A model generated the notes under the pieces. It was not told where the DNA came from. It was given only the letters and a program-made list of their open reading frames with translations, and did no database searches. Source: SHLQ01 sp964196045 (lineage in GTDB: Bacteria > Actinomycetota > Acidimicrobiia > Acidimicrobiales > SHLQ01). Taken from it: 18,160 nucleotides of DNA. The DNA lies in assembly GCA_964196045.1 (NCBI GenBank), contig CAXMRH010000147.1, positions 1-18,160 on the forward strand, in the 5' to 3' direction. Shown in pieces: positions 1-6,866 of this stretch. The translations under genes and the position numbers were made by a program. Numbering within the stretch: the first letter of the stretch is position 1; each line of letters opens with the position of its first letter.

Positions 1-94
1 CGGGATCGGGGCGCACGTCGTGGTACGCCGCGATCAATGCGTCGATATCGGTGAGGTCCTCGGGAAGGGCCAGCTGGCCAGCTCGTTCATGCAT
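1..94 (-). CDS. pgm: Phosphoglucomutase, N-terminal fragment cut by window edge
   Basis: Only the first 31 codons lie in the window. They read MHERAGQLALPEDLTD and continue with a DIDALIAAYHD-like stretch. This matches the conserved N-terminus of the alpha-D-glucose-1,6-bisphosphate-dependent phosphoglucomutases, where E. coli Pgm has NRAGQPAQ then a DLINVAQL-type segment. The enzyme interconverts glucose-1-phosphate and glucose-6-phosphate. Two more in-frame ATGs lie just upstream (ending at 103 and 106). An AGGAG box directly precedes the outermost one, so the true start could be any of the three. The ATG at 94 sits 12 bases after that box and best fits the family N-terminus. The gene follows metY on the same strand with about 30-40 bases between them. 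Catalytic residues are outside the window, so the call rests on the N-terminal signature only. Confidence 0.72.
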   Translation of the reverse strand, partial: MHERAGQLALPEDLTDIDALIAAYHDVRPDP

Positions 95-136
95 GCTGAC
101 CATCATCTCCTGCCACGTGGGTGAGATCGCGGTTCG

Positions 137-1444
137 TTACGAAATCGCGGCGAAGCCAACCTCCAGGTCAGCGAGAATGTCATCGATCGTCTCGAGTCCG
201 ACAGACAAACGCACCAAGCCCGGGCGCACGCCAGACGCTGCTTGTTCCTCTTCGGTGAGCTGGCTGTGGGTCGTGCTACCGGGATGGATTACGAGGCTCT
301 TTGCATCGCCGATGTTCGCAACATGGCTGTGCAGCTCCAGTGCATCGACGAACTTCTGGCCCGCCTCGAGCCCGCCCACAATGTCGAAGGCGACGACAGA
401 TCCGTAGCCGGCGCCTCCGCCGAGTTGCGTGGCTCGGTCATACCATGGGGAGCTCGGAAGCCCCGCATACGAGACGTCCTCGACGAGTGCGTGCGAGTCA
501 AGGAATTCCGCGACCTTCTGGGCGTTGGCGAAGTGCCGCTCCATGCGAAGGCTGAGGGTCTCGAGGCCCTGCAGGAACAAGAACGAGTTCAATGGCGCAA
601 CTGCTGGACCAAGGTCACGAAGGAGTTGCACGCGTGCCTTGATGATGTAGGCCCCGGGCCCAAGAGCGGACCAGTACGGCAGACCGTGATAGCTCGGATC
701 GGGTTCGGTGAGCATGGGGTGTTTGCCGCTCGCCCCAAAATCGAACGTCCCGCCATCGATCAATAGGCCACCGATCGAGTTGCCGTGTCCTCCGATGAAC
801 TTCGTGGCTGAATGAACGACGATGTCGGCACCGTGCTCGAACGGACGAAGCAGGTATGGAGTAGCAACCGTGTTGTCGACAATGAGTGGAATCTGGTTGT
901 CGTGGGCCACTTGGGAAATACCGGCGATGTCGAGGAAGTTCGCTCGAGGGTTGCCGATCGACTCGCCGTAGAAAGCCTTGGTGTTGGGCTGAACAGCAGC
1001 AGCCCAAGCCTCGAGATCGTCGGGATCATCCACAAACGTTGATGTGATCCCCATCTTTGGAAACGTGTAGTTGAAGAGGTTGTAGGTCCCTCCGTACAAC
1101 GAGGACGAAACGACGATGTGGTCGCCGGTCTCGGCGAGGTTCAAGATCGCGAGAACCTCAGCCGCTTGTCCGCTGGCCACCGCGAGCGCACCAGGCAGGC
1201 CAACGGCCGTCTCTGTGGCACCCTCGAGTGCCGCTATCCGTCCCTCCAGAACTCCCTGCGTGGGGTTCATGATTCGCGTATAGATATTGCCGATCTCGGC
1301 CAGAGCGAAGAGGTTCTTCGCATGCTCCGCGTTGTCAAACACGAACGATGTCGTCTGGTAGATCGGCACCGCTCGTGCTCCCGTTGCAGGGTCGGCAACC
1401 TGTCCGGCATGCAACTGTTTTGTCTCGAAACCCCAAGTGCTCAT
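137..1444 (-). CDS. metY: O-acetylhomoserine sulfhydrylase (aminocarboxypropyltransferase)
   Basis: A 435-residue PLP enzyme of the Cys/Met metabolism family. It condenses O-acetylhomoserine with sulfide to give homocysteine, the direct-sulfhydrylation route to methionine, in the cytoplasm. Visible features are the N-terminal GFETKQLHAG, the phosphate-contacting YTRIMNPT at 55-62, the cofactor aspartate in IVDNT (D190), and the Schiff-base lysine in SATKFIGGHG (K215). An additional GGGAGYGSVVAF stretch lies further on. The length and the long insertion after the lysine are typical of MetY rather than of cystathionine gamma-synthase or MetZ. The ATG at 1444 is preferred over an in-frame ATG at 1465, because GGGAGAG lies 5 bases upstream of it and the family N-terminus begins there. 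The upstream region carries nested inverted repeats that could be a regulatory leader or operator. Confidence 0.95.
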   Translation of the reverse strand: MSTWGFETKQLHAGQVADPATGARAVPIYQTTSFVFDNAEHAKNLFALAEIGNIYTRIMNPTQGVLEGRIAALEGATETAVGLPGALAVASGQAAEVLAILNLAETGDHIVVSSSLYGGTYNLFNYTFPKMGITSTFVDDPDDLEAWAAAVQPNTKAFYGESIGNPRANFLDIAGISQVAHDNQIPLIVDNTVATPYLLRPFEHGADIVVHSATKFIGGHGNSIGGLLIDGGTFDFGASGKHPMLTEPDPSYHGLPYWSALGPGAYIIKARVQLLRDLGPAVAPLNSFLFLQGLETLSLRMERHFANAQKVAEFLDSHALVEDVSYAGLPSSPWYDRATQLGGGAGYGSVVAFDIVGGLEAGQKFVDALELHSHVANIGDAKSLVIHPGSTTHSQLTEEEQAASGVRPGLVRLSVGLETIDDILADLEVGFAAIS

Positions 1445-1476
1445 TTGCTCTCTCCCGCTTGACATCGAATCGCTTC

Positions 1477-1537
1477 ATCAACATTACGAATGCCCTGCCG
1501 CCACCCGCTGGATGGGTGGCAATTCATTCAGGTTGAT
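1477..1537 (-). promoter_or_regulatory. Nested inverted repeat upstream of metY (possible structured leader)
   Basis: Three nested complementary arm pairs can be read. ATCAAC 1477-1482 pairs with GTTGAT 1532-1537. GAATG 1488-1492 pairs with CATTC 1525-1529. GCCACCC 1500-1506 pairs with GGGTGGC 1514-1520, with a 7-base loop. The asymmetric internal loops are 5/2 and 7/4 bases. The element ends 32 bases before the metY start. Folded as RNA it would be a long imperfect hairpin. I do not see the SAM-I or SAM-IV core. Whether it is transcribed is unknown, so it may instead be a DNA operator. Confidence 0.45.
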
Positions 1538-1550
1538 TTGTCCGGTCAAA
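1537..1550. promoter_or_regulatory. Imperfect palindrome upstream of metY, candidate operator or -35 region
   Basis: The sequence TTTGTCCGGTCAAA is a 14-base inverted repeat with one mismatched pair. On the minus strand it contains TTGACC, a fair -35 hexamer, but no convincing -10 lies 16-18 bases further on (ATGAAT or TGAATT only). Its place directly above the nested repeat suggests regulation of metY. This is an inference from position and symmetry only. Confidence 0.25.
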
Positions 1551-1814
1551 CGTATGAATGGGAGAACATAACAGGGATCATCTGCCGCACAATCGCCGGG
1601 TCGAAGGATCGATTCCACCCGGTGTGGGCGTGTGGGCCGCTCGCACTGACTTGGTCGTGAATCCTGATCGTCTCAGACAGGTCTCCGATGGGTTAGCACT
1701 ACAGCCACGGAGGGTCGTGGATCAGTCTCTTGATGGCGATCGGAGGTAGCCAACGACTCGTGGCCCTGCGTTCAGTGAGGCCCGAGGTCAGGGCTGACGA
1801 TGCAGTAATGACGC
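1551..1814. other. Intergenic stretch with no supported gene
   Basis: This stretch lies between the metY upstream elements and the end of the sugar-transferase gene. Short open frames exist on both strands, but none has a convincing ribosome site or recognisable product. A small hairpin, CCGGGT 1596-1601 with ACCCGG 1617-1622, is visible. It has no T-run and does not form a tRNA T-arm. I see no promoter that I would defend here. Confidence 0.5.
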
Positions 1815-1840
1815 GTGGTGCGTCCGCTAGCGAGCACCAC
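1815..1840 (-). terminator. Stem-loop across the sugar-transferase stop codon, weak terminator candidate
   Basis: GTGGTGC at 1815-1821 is the exact complement of GCACCAC at 1834-1840. The 12-base loop contains the palindrome CGCTAGCG and the TAG stop codon. There is no following T-run on the minus strand, so this is not a standard intrinsic terminator. It could stabilise the 3' end or be incidental. Confidence 0.25.
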
Positions 1841-3293
1841 GGGCGAGCAGAACAGCCGGTACCGTCCTCGCCAGAATTCCGAAGTCTTGGCCAAGCGACC
1901 AGTTGTCGACATACCACCGATCAAGCTCATCGAGCTCGGCGAATCCGGTGTTTGATCGGCCGGACACCTGCCAGCGGCCAGTCAGACCTGGCTTCACCGC
2001 ATGTCGGTCGAGGAAACTCGTCGGTGCTGCTTCGACTTCGTGAATCGGAAGCGGCCGTGGACCGACCAGGCTCATCTCGCCGCGGAGAATGTTGATGATC
2101 TGCGGTAACTCGTCCATGGACGTGCGACGCAACAGCCGCCCGACACTGGTTACGCGCGGGTCCTCTCGCATCTTGAACACGGGACCTTCATGATCATTCG
2201 TGAGGTCAATCTGCAGCTCCTCCGCACTGGTGACCATCGTGCGGAACTTGTAGATCGTGAACGGCCGTCCAGCTTTGCCCACTCTTTTCTGACGGAACAG
2301 GGCTCGTCCGCCGTCCTCGATTCGGATCGCGATCGTTGCGGCCAACATGAGCGGAGACGAGAGTACGAGAAGCAGAGTTGCGCCAACGACGTCGAGTGCA
2401 CGTTTGGTCGCAAGATGCCAACCGCCGAGCGGTGCCGGGGTGACCCGCACCAACGGGCGACCAGACACATGGCCCAAGCTGACACGACGCAAGGCAACAT
2501 CAGAAAGACCTGTGCTGAGCGCTACTTCCACTCCGAGGACGTTCAGTTGTCGTACCAGTGGGGCGAAACGTTCGGCATCGATCGCGCCCAGGCATACGAC
2601 GACCAGGTTGGTGCCTGCCTTCTTCGCGACATGGGGCAGATGGTCGATCGAACCGAGCGCAAGCTGCGAGACGATGAGGGGAACCTTCTCGTCGAGGCGA
2701 TCCATCACGAATCCCTGCACCTCGTACGTGGTACGTCGGTCCGCTCGCAAAGCCAAGCGCGTGGCAAGCGCGTCGCCGGTGTTCCCTGCGACGATCACTT
2801 TGACTGGCGTGCTCGCGCTGTCACGCCGACGCGATAAGACGAAGCGAAGCAGGCTCATGGATGTCAGCCACAAGGCGCTTATGACGAGCTGCCAGAGTCG
2901 CGCAGGCTCGAGCCTGAAGACCCAAGATGCGCCGATCATCGCTGCACTCACGCCAGCGACCGATGAGATCAGGATCGAGAGGTTGCCGTTCCAGCGAATC
3001 GAGCGACTCTCGACGTAGGCGTTCCGCCACCAAAGTGTCGTCGACAGTGCAGCGGCACCAGCGAGACCGACCAGAAAGGGGTCTGCCGTGGTCAGCCCGT
3101 CGAACCCCTGAATGCCCACTGTCGTCGCGAGGACGATGAGAACGGCGCTCAGTGCGTCGCCGAAGGCAAGTGGCGCCCGGATCGACCGTGGTGGAACCGC
3201 CAGGGGATTCGGCCCTTTAAGGGTAAATTCGTCAACGAGCGCTAACGCGTCTAAAGCCAAGAGGCCTGGTGGTTCTGTTGGAGAGTTTTCCAT
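1827..3293 (-). CDS. Polyprenyl-phosphate sugar-1-phosphate transferase, exopolysaccharide initiator
   Basis: A 488-residue membrane protein of the WbaP/CpsE-like bacterial sugar transferase family. These enzymes move a hexose-1-phosphate from a UDP-sugar to undecaprenyl phosphate at the inner membrane, which starts exopolysaccharide or glycan synthesis. Four hydrophobic segments lie near 43-60, 72-89, 105-125 and 134-152. A Rossmann-like segment follows from 164 (VKVIVAGNTGD), then the re-entrant hydrophobic segment near 299-323. The catalytic domain has YKFRTM 348-353, the FKMREDPRVT motif 373-382, DELPQIINILRGEMSLVGPRP 394-414 and KPGLTGRWQVSGRS 434-447. Sugar specificity cannot be read. 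The gene stands alone, with no glycosyltransferase or Wzx/Wzy neighbours here. The upstream TTG at 3374 lies inside the apparent -10 box, so translation starts at ATG 3293 or possibly ATG 3320. Neither has a strong ribosome site. Confidence 0.88.
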   Translation of the reverse strand: MENSPTEPPGLLALDALALVDEFTLKGPNPLAVPPRSIRAPLAFGDALSAVLIVLATTVGIQGFDGLTTADPFLVGLAGAAALSTTLWWRNAYVESRSIRWNGNLSILISSVAGVSAAMIGASWVFRLEPARLWQLVISALWLTSMSLLRFVLSRRRDSASTPVKVIVAGNTGDALATRLALRADRRTTYEVQGFVMDRLDEKVPLIVSQLALGSIDHLPHVAKKAGTNLVVVCLGAIDAERFAPLVRQLNVLGVEVALSTGLSDVALRRVSLGHVSGRPLVRVTPAPLGGWHLATKRALDVVGATLLLVLSSPLMLAATIAIRIEDGGRALFRQKRVGKAGRPFTIYKFRTMVTSAEELQIDLTNDHEGPVFKMREDPRVTSVGRLLRRTSMDELPQIINILRGEMSLVGPRPLPIHEVEAAPTSFLDRHAVKPGLTGRWQVSGRSNTGFAELDELDRWYVDNWSLGQDFGILARTVPAVLLARGAR

Positions 3294-3365
3294 GAGGTCG
3301 TCTTTCGTCCGCCGACACATTCCCCAATGTTGACGCCTGCGGCGTAGCCGCCCGAAGGCCAAGGT

Positions 3366-3410
3366 CGATACCAATTCTACTCGGTATCGTAGTCGCAGTC
3401 AGGCGATACC
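3366..3410. repeat. Three copies of the 7-mer CGATACC around the promoter, candidate operators
   Basis: CGATACC occurs at 3366-3372, inverted as GGTATCG at 3383-3389, and again direct at 3404-3410. The copies fall at the predicted start of transcription, inside the -35/-10 spacer and just upstream of -35. That is where a repressor or dual regulator would bind. The regulator is not identifiable from this window. Confidence 0.45.
3374..3402 (-). promoter_or_regulatory. Promoter of the sugar-transferase gene
   Basis: On the minus strand the -35 hexamer CTGACT (3397-3402) is followed by a 17-base spacer and the -10 hexamer TAGAAT (3374-3379), which matches TATAAT at 5 of 6 positions. The predicted transcription start is near 3367, giving a 5' leader of about 47-75 bases. 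The leader contains a small hairpin, GCGGC/GCCGC at 3339-3351. Confidence 0.5.
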
Positions 3411-3450
3411 AGCTCGAACTTTCCGCGAATTTAGCCACGCTCGGTGGTCA

Positions 3451-4197
3451 CTACAATCGTGCCTGGAGAGCCGAAACGACGTCGGTGGTGAACTCGCGTC
3501 GACAGATCACCAGAGATGGCACGACTGGTCTCGGCTTGTTGAACCCCAGTCGAGTGCCATCGGCGGCACACGCGTCGAGTCCAGCGGCAAGTGCCACCGC
3601 GACGGGAGCGCAGACGTCCCACTCATACAGCGGGGCATCGTGGACGTAGATATCCGCTTCGCCAGTCGCAACAAGCATGGCCTTGACCCCTGCCGAACTA
3701 CAGGCGACCAGGTCCGCATCGAGGACGTCCGCGAGATATCGGCCGTCGGACCAACTCCGACTCCGACCGGTCACGACGATCGGCCGTCGCGCCCCTCGAT
3801 CAGGAAGCACTGGGACGTCGCTTGTTGACGCGGTCAGACCCATACCAGGCACGGCCACAGCTCCAACTGACGGTTCACCGTCAACCGCGAGTGCGACATG
3901 TACGGCCCATTCAGCATTACCTGCTCCGAACCCGCTCGATCCGTCGAGAGGATCCACGATCCAGGAACGTGAACATTCGACGCGGGCGCCGTCGTCCAGT
4001 CCCTCCTCAGACAACAACCCGTCCTCTGGGCGTTCGCGCCCAAGCTCAGTAACGAGGTACTCATGGGCTTCGGCGTCCCCCGTGTCTTCAAGCCACGAGC
4101 CGGTTCGGCTCGAGGAGTACGAGCCGTCCTGGATCTCGACGAGACGACTCGCGGTCATCTGCGCGAGCTGGTGAGCCAATGCGTGGTCGTCTGGCAC
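3451..4197 (-). CDS. cysQ: Inositol-monophosphatase-family phosphatase, CysQ-like 3'(2'),5'-bisphosphate nucleotidase
   Basis: A 248-residue protein of the Mg-dependent, Li-sensitive phosphatase family. It shows the metal-binding SEEG (63-66), VDPLDG (81-86) and the C-terminal YEWDVCAPVA (191-200, with D194), plus CSSAGVKA near 166. The combination of CSSAGVKA, a VHDAPLYEWD stretch and FNKPRP resembles actinobacterial CysQ. CysQ removes the 3' phosphate from phosphoadenosine phosphate in sulfate assimilation and can also act on inositol phosphates. The residues after DPLDG are SSGF rather than the commoner T-x-x-F, so substrate preference is uncertain. The start is GTG, two bases after the lysS TAG, which suggests translational coupling. 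No sulfate-assimilation genes adjoin it apart from the more distant metY. Confidence 0.8.
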   Translation of the reverse strand: MPDDHALAHQLAQMTASRLVEIQDGSYSSSRTGSWLEDTGDAEAHEYLVTELGRERPEDGLLSEEGLDDGARVECSRSWIVDPLDGSSGFGAGNAEWAVHVALAVDGEPSVGAVAVPGMGLTASTSDVPVLPDRGARRPIVVTGRSRSWSDGRYLADVLDADLVACSSAGVKAMLVATGEADIYVHDAPLYEWDVCAPVAVALAAGLDACAADGTRLGFNKPRPVVPSLVICRREFTTDVVSALQARL

Positions 4198-4199
4198 GG

Positions 4200-5720
4200 C
4201 TAGTCGGCGTCGGACGCGCTCGAACCCTCGCCCTCGTTCGTCACGGCACCTGACGACTGCTCCGGTCGAAGTGTGGGGAACAACACCACGTCTCGAATTG
4301 TCGTCGAACCCGTCAACAACATCACGAGGCGATCCATGCCAATTCCCAATCCACCGGTCGGCGGCAGCCCGTATTCAAGCGCACGGATGTAGTCGAGGTC
4401 CATGCCCATCGCCTCCGCATCCCCAGCCGCACGCTCAGCCTCTTGATCGTGGAAACGAGCGAGCTGCTCATCCGGGTCGATGAGCTCGCTAAATGCATTA
4501 CATAGTTCTCGTCCGGCGACGATTGCCTCAAACCGTTCGGTCAGGCCCGGCTCGCTTCGATGGTCTCTCGCAAGCGGCGAGACCTCTTTGGGATAATCGG
4601 TCACGAAGACCGGCCCCCAGAGCTGACTTTCGGTCGTCTTCTCGTAGATCTCGAGAAGGAGCTTGCCCGGCCCATAGTACTCCTTGACCTCGACGCCATG
4701 CTCACCAGCGATGTCTGCAAGTGCGTCGCGGTCCATCGAAACCGACAACTCCATGCCGGTCTGCTCGGCGATGAGTTCGGTCATCGACGCTCGCCTCCAG
4801 GGGGCGGAGAGGTCGAGCTCGCGGCCGTCGTACTCGATGGTCGTCGAGCCGCATATCTCTATCGCCAACTCCGAGACAAGATCCTCGACGAGGACCATCA
4901 CGTCGTTGTAGTCCGCGTAGGCCCAGTAGAGCTCCAGCATCGTGAACTCGGGATTGTGGCGTGTGGACATGCCCTCGTTGCGAAAGACGCGGCCGATTTC
5001 GAACACACGCTCGAACCCGCCAACAGTCAGCCGCTTCAGGTACAGCTCCGGAGCAATTCGAAGGAACAGGTCGACATCGAGCGCATTGTGGTGTGTCGTG
5101 AACGGACGAGCCAACGCTCCGCTCGCGATGCTGTGAAAGATGGGGGTTTCGACCTCCATGAAGTCGCGCTCCTCGAGCCATCGCCGTGTGAACGACATGA
5201 TGCGGCTCCGAGCGCGGAGGGTGGCGTTGGACTCTGCGGAGACCCACAGGTCGACGTATCGCTGCCGATACCGCGTGTCGGGGTCAGAGATGCCGTGCCA
5301 CTTGTCGGGGAATGGGCGACGAGTTGGAGCGAGCACGAGCCATTCCGATGGCCTGATCGAGAGCTCACCTCGCCGGGTCTTGATGACCTCGCCGGTCACC
5401 CCGATCCAATCGCCAAGGCTAAGACCGGCAAAACCCTCGAAGTCTGGAGTCGTCTTGGTCGGTGCAAAAATTTGCACGCGCCCCGTGCTGTCTTGCACGA
5501 CGCCGAACACGATCTTTCCCTGATCGCGTTTGAGCATCAGTCGCCCAGCGACCGACACAACCGCTCCCGTCTCTTCCCCATCTGGGAGGTCTGCGTACTT
5601 CTCCTGAAGCGCACCTGTGGTTGTGGTCGTCTCGTATCGGTACGGAATCTCGAACGATCGCGGCCCAGAATCCACTTCGCCAGACGCGGCGTTGTCTTCA
5701 TGGTCTGTTGTCTCGGTCAT
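4200..5720 (-). CDS. lysS: Lysyl-tRNA synthetase, class II
   Basis: A 506-residue class II aminoacyl-tRNA synthetase that charges tRNA-Lys. An OB-fold anticodon-binding domain occupies roughly 50-140. The catalytic core has motif 2 (FRNEGMSTRHNPEFTMLELY, from 246) and motif 3 (GLGIGMDRLVMLL, near 457-469). The N-terminal 30 residues are acidic and the last 20 are low-complexity and acidic. The ATG at 5720 is chosen because GGTGAGG lies 4 bases upstream and the family homology begins after it. A longer in-frame frame to 5765 reads through the coaX remnant. The remnant's stop (TGA 5727-5725) is 4 bases from the lysS start, so lysS was probably translated by coupling to coaX and now relies on read-through from nadC. 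Confidence 0.96.
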   Translation of the reverse strand: MTETTDHEDNAASGEVDSGPRSFEIPYRYETTTTTGALQEKYADLPDGEETGAVVSVAGRLMLKRDQGKIVFGVVQDSTGRVQIFAPTKTTPDFEGFAGLSLGDWIGVTGEVIKTRRGELSIRPSEWLVLAPTRRPFPDKWHGISDPDTRYRQRYVDLWVSAESNATLRARSRIMSFTRRWLEERDFMEVETPIFHSIASGALARPFTTHHNALDVDLFLRIAPELYLKRLTVGGFERVFEIGRVFRNEGMSTRHNPEFTMLELYWAYADYNDVMVLVEDLVSELAIEICGSTTIEYDGRELDLSAPWRRASMTELIAEQTGMELSVSMDRDALADIAGEHGVEVKEYYGPGKLLLEIYEKTTESQLWGPVFVTDYPKEVSPLARDHRSEPGLTERFEAIVAGRELCNAFSELIDPDEQLARFHDQEAERAAGDAEAMGMDLDYIRALEYGLPPTGGLGIGMDRLVMLLTGSTTIRDVVLFPTLRPEQSSGAVTNEGEGSSASDAD

Positions 5721-5724
5721 GACC

Positions 5725-5860
5725 TCACCATTCGGTGTTGCGAGCGTGGACGATCCGCAGCCCATGCAAGGTCAGGTACGGCTCGACGTGTTCCAGCGTT
5801 GACGCTACCGGCGCAATCACGGCGCAAACCCGCCGGTGGCAACGATCGACGAGACCGTCG
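5725..5860 (-). pseudogene. coaX: Relict of coaX (type III pantothenate kinase), C-terminal end only
   Basis: The 140 bases between nadC and lysS still encode a recognisable CoaX tail. In one minus-strand frame IVATGGFAP is read, ending at a TGA (5817-5819). In the next frame the sequence continues VIAPVASTLEHVEPYLTL, then HGLRIVHARNTEW and a TGA at 5727-5725. Joined, this matches the CoaX C-terminus (ATGG-APLIAP, then DHVEPYLTLEGLRLIYERN in typical members). One missing base inside CCG-TGATT explains the frame change; restoring it gives APLIAP. A DGLVDR stretch just upstream, in the second frame, resembles the preceding CoaX helix. All nucleotide-binding and catalytic parts, about 200 residues, are gone. 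In actinobacteria coaX commonly precedes lysS, so the position fits. The reading is mine, without an alignment. Confidence 0.72.
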
Positions 5861-6742
5861 TCAGCCACGGGTCGTCGTTTCGTCGGGCGTGATGTCGAGT
5901 CCGATGTCGAGCGTGGGCGCGCCGAAACACAACTTCGATGTGGAGATCATGTCGACGCCAGTGTGACTGACCTCGTCGATCGTGCTGAGGTCGATGCCAC
6001 CGCTCGCTTCGAGAAGTGGCGGACGACGATCGCCAACGAGACTGCGGACGAGGCTCACCGCTTCTCGAAGGGTTGCCGGGTCCATGTTGTCGAGCAGGAT
6101 TGCGTCCGCGTCCGCAGCGACGGCTTCCTCCACCTGGTCGAGACGGTCGGCTTCGACGTGCACCGTACGGCCCGGCCAACGACGACGAGCTTTGCCCACA
6201 CCTTCGGCGATGGACAGACCCATCAGATGATTGTCCTTCAACATGACCCAGTCACTGAGATTGCCGCGATGATTGCGGGCACCCCCGGCTCGTACTGCGG
6301 CCTTCTCGAGCGAACGAAGTCCGGGGGTCGTCTTGCGTGTATCCCAGAGCTGAGCGTCTCCCGTCGCCGCGTCGACATATCGACGCGTATTGGTGGCAAT
6401 TCCTGAGAGGTACATCAAGAAGTTCAATGCCGTCCGTTCGGCGATGAGAATGGACTCGAGTGATCCGCTGATCTTGCCAAGCTCTTGCTGAGGGTTCACA
6501 ACGTTGCCCTCTTCCACAGACCAGGACAGGACGAGATCTGGGTCGACCTGGCGGATGGTTTCCTCGACAGATGCGGTACCGGCGATGACACCTGCCGGTC
6601 GCGCGACGAATGACGCGACGGCCGTAGCGCCGCTCGGAAGGAGTGTTGCCGAGAGATCCCCCAAAGGCGTGAGATCCTCGGTCAGAGCGCGTCTGACGTG
6701 ATCGATGACATCGTGGCGAGGCGGGTGCAGGTAACGAGACAC
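5861..6742 (-). CDS. nadC: Nicotinate-nucleotide pyrophosphorylase (quinolinate phosphoribosyltransferase)
   Basis: A 293-residue cytoplasmic enzyme that converts quinolinate and PRPP to nicotinate mononucleotide, CO2 and pyrophosphate in de novo NAD synthesis. Signature stretches are ERTALNFLMYLSGIAT (102-117), DTRKTTPGLR (134-143) and the RNHRGNLSDWVMLKDNH region (156-172). The C-terminal barrel strands carry LLDNM, EASGGI and STSKL. Length is normal for the family. The start is GTG 6742, with a TAGATT -10 box 7 bases upstream, so the mRNA is probably leaderless. nadA and nadB, the usual partners, are not in the window. Downstream the reading passes directly into the coaX relict and lysS. 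Confidence 0.95.
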   Translation of the reverse strand: MSRYLHPPRHDVIDHVRRALTEDLTPLGDLSATLLPSGATAVASFVARPAGVIAGTASVEETIRQVDPDLVLSWSVEEGNVVNPQQELGKISGSLESILIAERTALNFLMYLSGIATNTRRYVDAATGDAQLWDTRKTTPGLRSLEKAAVRAGGARNHRGNLSDWVMLKDNHLMGLSIAEGVGKARRRWPGRTVHVEADRLDQVEEAVAADADAILLDNMDPATLREAVSLVRSLVGDRRPPLLEASGGIDLSTIDEVSHTGVDMISTSKLCFGAPTLDIGLDITPDETTTRG

Positions 6743-6749
6743 CTATCGA

Positions 6750-6777
6750 AATCTAGTCCAGCGTTTCGCGCCGCCAA
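6750..6777 (-). promoter_or_regulatory. Leaderless promoter of nadC
   Basis: On the minus strand TTGGCG (6772-6777), a 16-base spacer and TAGATT (6750-6755) are followed by 7 bases and the GTG start at 6742. The transcription start is therefore expected at or next to the start codon. A short hairpin (CCGCC/GGCGG, 6771-6783) overlaps the -35 region. Confidence 0.45.
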
Positions 6778-6850
6778 AGGCGGGAACTCGTCCGCTTCAA
6801 TTTGCGATCTCACTCAACGGCCTCACACCGCCGAGAAAGCCTGATGTGCT

Positions 6851-6859
6851 TGGTAAGTT
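6851..6859 (+). promoter_or_regulatory. Extended -10 leaderless promoter of the aldose epimerase gene
   Basis: TGG followed by TAAGTT forms an extended -10 element (TGnTAnnnT). It lies 7 bases upstream of ATG 6867, which places the transcription start at the start codon. No good -35 hexamer is seen, as is common with extended -10 promoters. Confidence 0.4.
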
Positions 6860-6866
6860 CGGCTCC

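Noticed and set aside
1477..1550. Known SAM-I or SAM-IV riboswitch
   Set aside because: The conserved GGCAACC-type core and the multi-helix junction are absent. Only concentric arms are seen.
1596..1622. tRNA-like or terminator-like hairpin in the metY upstream gap
   Set aside because: There is no acceptor, D or anticodon arm around it and no T-run after it. It is only a short hairpin.
1558..1749. 63-codon plus-strand frame in the intergenic region
   Set aside because: No ribosome site, no recognisable features and no conserved context; treated as chance.
4560..5966. 468-codon open frame on the plus strand
   Set aside because: It is wholly antisense to lysS, whose aminoacyl-tRNA synthetase motifs are unmistakable. 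Its translation shows no domain, and long antisense frames are expected from the codon bias of GC-rich genes.
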